From M55B165 sp051744245 (GTDB lineage Bacteria; Actinomycetota; Humimicrobiia; Humimicrobiales; Humimicrobiaceae): DNA of 5,608 nucleotides. The position numbers and the translations under genes are program-made. Below the pieces are notes generated by a model. The model searched no databases. It was not told where the DNA came from and saw nothing but the letters and a program-made list of their open reading frames with translations. Positions within the stretch are counted from its first letter, which is position 1. Each line of letters opens with the position of its first letter. Shown piece by piece: positions 5,597-5,608 of this stretch. The stretch spans positions 1 through 5,608 of the forward strand of contig JBNJCV010000089.1 in assembly GCA_051744245.1 (NCBI GenBank), read 5' to 3'.

Positions 5597-5608
5597 ATGA
5601 TAGAAATT
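5597..5608 (+). CDS. Start of a further gene, cut by the window end
   Basis: An ATG follows the TAA stop of the amidohydrolase-like gene with no base between them, and reads Met-Ile-Glu-Ile to the end of the window. The direct abutment suggests translational coupling. A purine-rich GGATAGAG at 5583-5590 could serve as ribosome-binding site. Amidohydrolase-2 proteins commonly begin with a Met-Ile-(Ile/Asp) hydrophobic strand leading to the Asp-x-His-x-His motif, so a second, possibly active, amidohydrolase is a reasonable guess, but four codons cannot show this. Confidence 0.45.

Overview
The window looks like part of a bacterial carbohydrate-catabolism operon. All genes lie on the + strand, packed head to tail with gaps of 0 to 36 bases. 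The DNA is low to moderate in GC. Arginine is mostly AGG/AGA and ATA is common for isoleucine. Purine-rich Shine-Dalgarno sequences precede most starts. This fits a low-GC anaerobic bacterium, such as a clostridial-type Firmicute or a candidate phylum like Atribacterota, but taxonomy cannot be fixed from this sequence alone.

Layout: (1) 5-718, an isochorismatase-like cysteine hydrolase with a visible Asp/Lys/Cys triad and unknown substrate. (2) 755-2236, a rhamnulokinase (RhaB) of the FGGY kinase family. (3) 2250-3230, a xylose-isomerase-like TIM-barrel sugar isomerase whose metal-site pattern resembles the RhaI-type L-rhamnose isomerases, though it is much shorter. (4) 3240-3560, an L-rhamnose mutarotase (RhaM). 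(5) 3574-4761, a uroporphyrinogen-decarboxylase-superfamily protein that lacks the marks of both a heme enzyme and a standard MtaA-type methyltransferase. (6) about 4775-5596, an amidohydrolase-2-like TIM-barrel protein that seems to have lost the metal ligands. (7) From 5597, the first four codons of another gene, directly abutting gene 6.

Together the mutarotase, isomerase and kinase give a plausible upper L-rhamnose pathway: beta to alpha L-rhamnose, then L-rhamnulose, then L-rhamnulose-1-phosphate. No aldolase, transporter or regulator is present here, so those would have to lie outside the window. The second half (URO-D-like protein, degenerate amidohydrolase, further gene) has no known role in rhamnose breakdown and is the part most worth following up. 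It could be an accessory module for a modified deoxysugar, but that is inference. No RNA genes, mobile elements, CRISPR arrays, clear promoter or intrinsic terminator were seen. No gene-free stretch exceeds 40 bases. A perfect 11-bp inverted repeat inside gene 6 is the most striking structure outside normal coding content.
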